Shown: in pieces, positions 7,123 to 8,629 of the stretch
Position numbering within the stretch: the first letter of the stretch is position 1
Layout of the letters: the number at the start of each line of letters is the position of its first letter
Assembly: GCA_002705605.1 (NCBI GenBank)
Contig: PAJD01000009.1
Span: forward strand, 43,910 to 52,538
Reading direction: 5' to 3'
Length of the DNA: 8,629 nt
Source of the DNA: Fidelibacterota bacterium
GTDB taxonomy: Bacteria > Fidelibacterota > Marinisomatia > SCGC-AAA003-L08 > D37C17
Notes under the pieces: generated by a model
Database searches by the model: none
Told to the model about the DNA's origin: nothing
Seen by the model: only the letters and a program-made list of their open reading frames with translations
Translations under genes and position numbers: made by a program

Positions 7123-8097
7123 TTAATCTTTCATATATTGACTAATATCCATACCAAATCGCAAATTAAGCTCACCTAATTTTTCATTTAATTCAGTTAA
7201 AGATTTTCTACCAAAATTTTTAAATTTCAACATTTCACTTTCATCTTTACTAACTAAATCTGAAATTTGATTAATTCCAGCAGCTTGCAAACAATTATGA
7301 CTTCTAACTGACAACTCCATTTCATCAATACTCTTTAATAAAGTAGCTTTAATCTCGATTGCTTGATTTGCTTCTTCATTATCAATTGCTTTAATTTTTG
7401 TTGCATCATCAAACATAAAAAATGAAAAATGTTGAATTAGAATGCTCCCAGCATGATTAATACAATCTTTAGCTGATGTTGAACCATCTGTATCAACTTC
7501 TAAAACTAACCTTTCTTCTCCTTCAGTTGATGCAGGGATAGGTATAACTTCCCAAGCAACATTTAAAACTGGATTAAAAATTGAATCAATAGCTATAGTT
7601 CCTAAAGTATCATCAGATCTTTTATTTCCCTCAGAGCCAACATAACCTTTACCTCTTGAAACACGAATTTCCATTTCAAAAGAAGATTTCTTATTAAAAG
7701 TCATTATTGGTAACGAACCATTTATAACAGAAAAATCATTTAAATATTTATTTAATTCCTCTGCCTTTAAAACACCCTTATCATCAAATGATACTTTAAA
7801 TGTAATCAACTCACTTGTTACATCATCATTCATTTTAAATCTAATTTTTTTAAAATTTAAAATAATATCAGGCAAATCCTCTGAAACACCTTTTAAAGTT
7901 GAAAATTCATGTGATACTCCATCAATTTTTATTGATGTTATAGCAGCACCTGGCAAAGTAGTTAACAATGTTCTTCTAAGGGCATTACCAATAGTTACAG
8001 CATAACCCCTATCAAAAGGCTCAACACTAATCTTAGCATAGTTTTTTTTATCTTTTTCAAATTTTATATTTAAATCATTAAAATATTTTACTGACAT
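7123..8097 (-). CDS. rpoA: DNA-directed RNA polymerase subunit alpha
   Basis: RNA polymerase α, the dimer that nucleates core assembly and contacts promoter UP elements and activators through its C-terminal domain. I place the start at ATG 8097-8095 (324 residues), not at the longer frame opening with TTG 8130. The longer form would overlap the end of rpsD by 20 bases, whereas the ATG has AGGA at 8110-8107 ahead of it. With this start the protein lines up with E. coli numbering. The N-terminal domain has VEPFDRGYAVTIGNALRRTL (25-44) and the ITSIKIDGVSHEFSTLKGV block (53-71). The α-CTD has ELSVRSHNCL (261-270) with Arg265 and Asn268, and FGRKSLTE (295-302) with Gly296, Lys298, Ser299 and Glu302, the residues that bind DNA in E. 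coli. The 13-base spacers on both sides support co-translation with rpsD and rplQ. Confidence 0.98.
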   Translation of the reverse strand: MSVKYFNDLNIKFEKDKKNYAKISVEPFDRGYAVTIGNALRRTLLTTLPGAAITSIKIDGVSHEFSTLKGVSEDLPDIILNFKKIRFKMNDDVTSELITFKVSFDDKGVLKAEELNKYLNDFSVINGSLPIMTFNKKSSFEMEIRVSRGKGYVGSEGNKRSDDTLGTIAIDSIFNPVLNVAWEVIPIPASTEGEERLVLEVDTDGSTSAKDCINHAGSILIQHFSFFMFDDATKIKAIDNEEANQAIEIKATLLKSIDEMELSVRSHNCLQAAGINQISDLVSKDESEMLKFKNFGRKSLTELNEKLGELNLRFGMDISQYMKD

Positions 8098-8106
8098 AGT
8101 TTTTTT

Positions 8107-8110
8107 TCCT
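8107..8110 (-). promoter_or_regulatory. Ribosome binding site of rpoA
   Basis: AGGA at 8110-8107 begins one base past the rpsD stop (TAA, 8113-8111) and lies nine bases before ATG 8097. This site decides the rpoA start in favour of the 324-residue form over the TTG 33 bases upstream. Confidence 0.65.
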
Positions 8111-8629
8111 TTATTTTGAATATAATTCAACTACTAACTGTTCATTTAATGGCTCTGATATTTCTTCTCTTGTAGGAGCTTTATCAAAAACACCTCTTAA
8201 TTTACTTTTATCAAGAGTTAACCAAGGCATTGGATTATCATTTTTAATTCGTCTCATAGAATTAAGAAATATATCATTTTTTTTACTTTTACTTCTGACT
8301 TCAATTATATCTCCTTCACTTAGACTATAAGAGGGGATATTGACTACTTTATTATTAACTAAAAAATGTTTATGAGAAACTAATTGTCTTGCTGCGCTTC
8401 TTGTATTTGCAAGTCCTAATCTATAAACAGTATTATCTAATCTTGATTCTAAAGATATAAGAAGATTATCACCAGTTGCTCCATCTCTATTAAGAGCCTT
8501 TTTAAAATAATTTCTAAATTGCTTCTCTAAAACACCATATAAATATTTTATTCTTTGTTTTTCTCTTAATTGAACACCATAGTTAGATAATTTTCTTCTT
8601 CTAGATTGACCATGTTGACCAGGAGGATA
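8111..8629 (-). CDS. rpsD: 30S ribosomal protein S4, N-terminus cut by window edge
   Basis: Small-subunit assembly protein uS4, which binds the 5' domain of 16S rRNA. Hand translation of the minus strand from the right edge gives 172 residues ending at TAA 8113-8111. It begins in YPPGQHGQSRRRKLSNYG, the conserved basic segment near residue 30-40 of the family, so only about 30 or so N-terminal residues are missing. QLREKQRIKYLYGVLEKQF is the S4 N-domain core. The S4 RNA-binding domain is LESRLDNTVYRLGLANTRSA followed by ARQLVSHKHFLVNNKVVNIP and GDIIEVRSKS. The C-terminus ends in PLNEQLVVELYSK, the standard S4 tail. It is the first visible gene of the alpha-operon block and is followed by rpoA after 13 bases. 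Confidence 0.97.
   Translation of the reverse strand, partial: YPPGQHGQSRRRKLSNYGVQLREKQRIKYLYGVLEKQFRNYFKKALNRDGATGDNLLISLESRLDNTVYRLGLANTRSAARQLVSHKHFLVNNKVVNIPSYSLSEGDIIEVRSKSKKNDIFLNSMRRIKNDNPMPWLTLDKSKLRGVFDKAPTREEISEPLNEQLVVELYSK

Noticed and set aside
8098..8130. Eleven-residue N-terminal extension of rpoA from TTG 8130
   Set aside because: It overlaps the conserved C-terminus of rpsD, and the ATG at 8097 has its own AGGA site and gives exact E. coli-like residue numbering in the α-CTD.
1..8629. CRISPR arrays, tRNA/rRNA genes, insertion sequences, phage or defence genes
   Set aside because: No regularly spaced repeats, cloverleaf-like sequence, transposase or integrase motifs, or terminal inverted repeats were seen on either strand.

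Overview
This is a very AT-rich bacterial window, compactly packed with genes. The evidence for the lineage is indirect. The mix of a secreted right-handed β-helix protein ending in a dockerin-like module, a 'SPC-in-SG-P-DxDG-DIGA' style linker, few clear Shine-Dalgarno sites outside the ribosomal genes, and overall gene content fits the FCB group. An uncultured marine Marinimicrobia (SAR406 / Fidelibacterota) genome is my best guess. That placement is inference and was not tested by any search.

Layout. Positions 1-1135 (minus strand) hold the end of a pyrimidine block: pyrF (orotidine-5'-phosphate decarboxylase) followed, with a 4-base ATGA overlap, by pyrE (orotate phosphoribosyltransferase), which runs off the left edge. 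A 52-base divergent intergenic region separates this from a small plus-strand pair: a GNAT-like acyltransferase (1188-1751) and, nine bases on, an exported β-helix/dockerin protein (1761-2639). The second gene carries an in-frame TGA at 2274-2276. The rest of the window (2641-8629) is a single minus-strand run, read from right to left: rpsD (partial), rpoA, rplQ, a secreted GHL10-type glycoside hydrolase-like protein, hutU and hutI.

How the genes work together. rpsD-rpoA-rplQ is the classic end of the bacterial alpha ribosomal operon. Unusually, three genes follow rplQ with gaps of only 2, 4 and 2 bases: a cell-envelope hydrolase-like gene and two consecutive steps of histidine degradation (urocanate to imidazolonepropionate to formiminoglutamate). 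hutH and the last pathway step are not in the window. The two oppositely directed gene sets meet at 2640 with one base between their stop codons. No RNA genes, CRISPR arrays, insertion sequences or other mobile elements were seen, and no stretch over 300 bases is without a gene.

I found no clear undescribed multi-gene system. The points most worth a second look are the single TGA inside the β-helix/dockerin gene, and the tight attachment of hut genes and a GHL10 gene to the ribosomal alpha operon.
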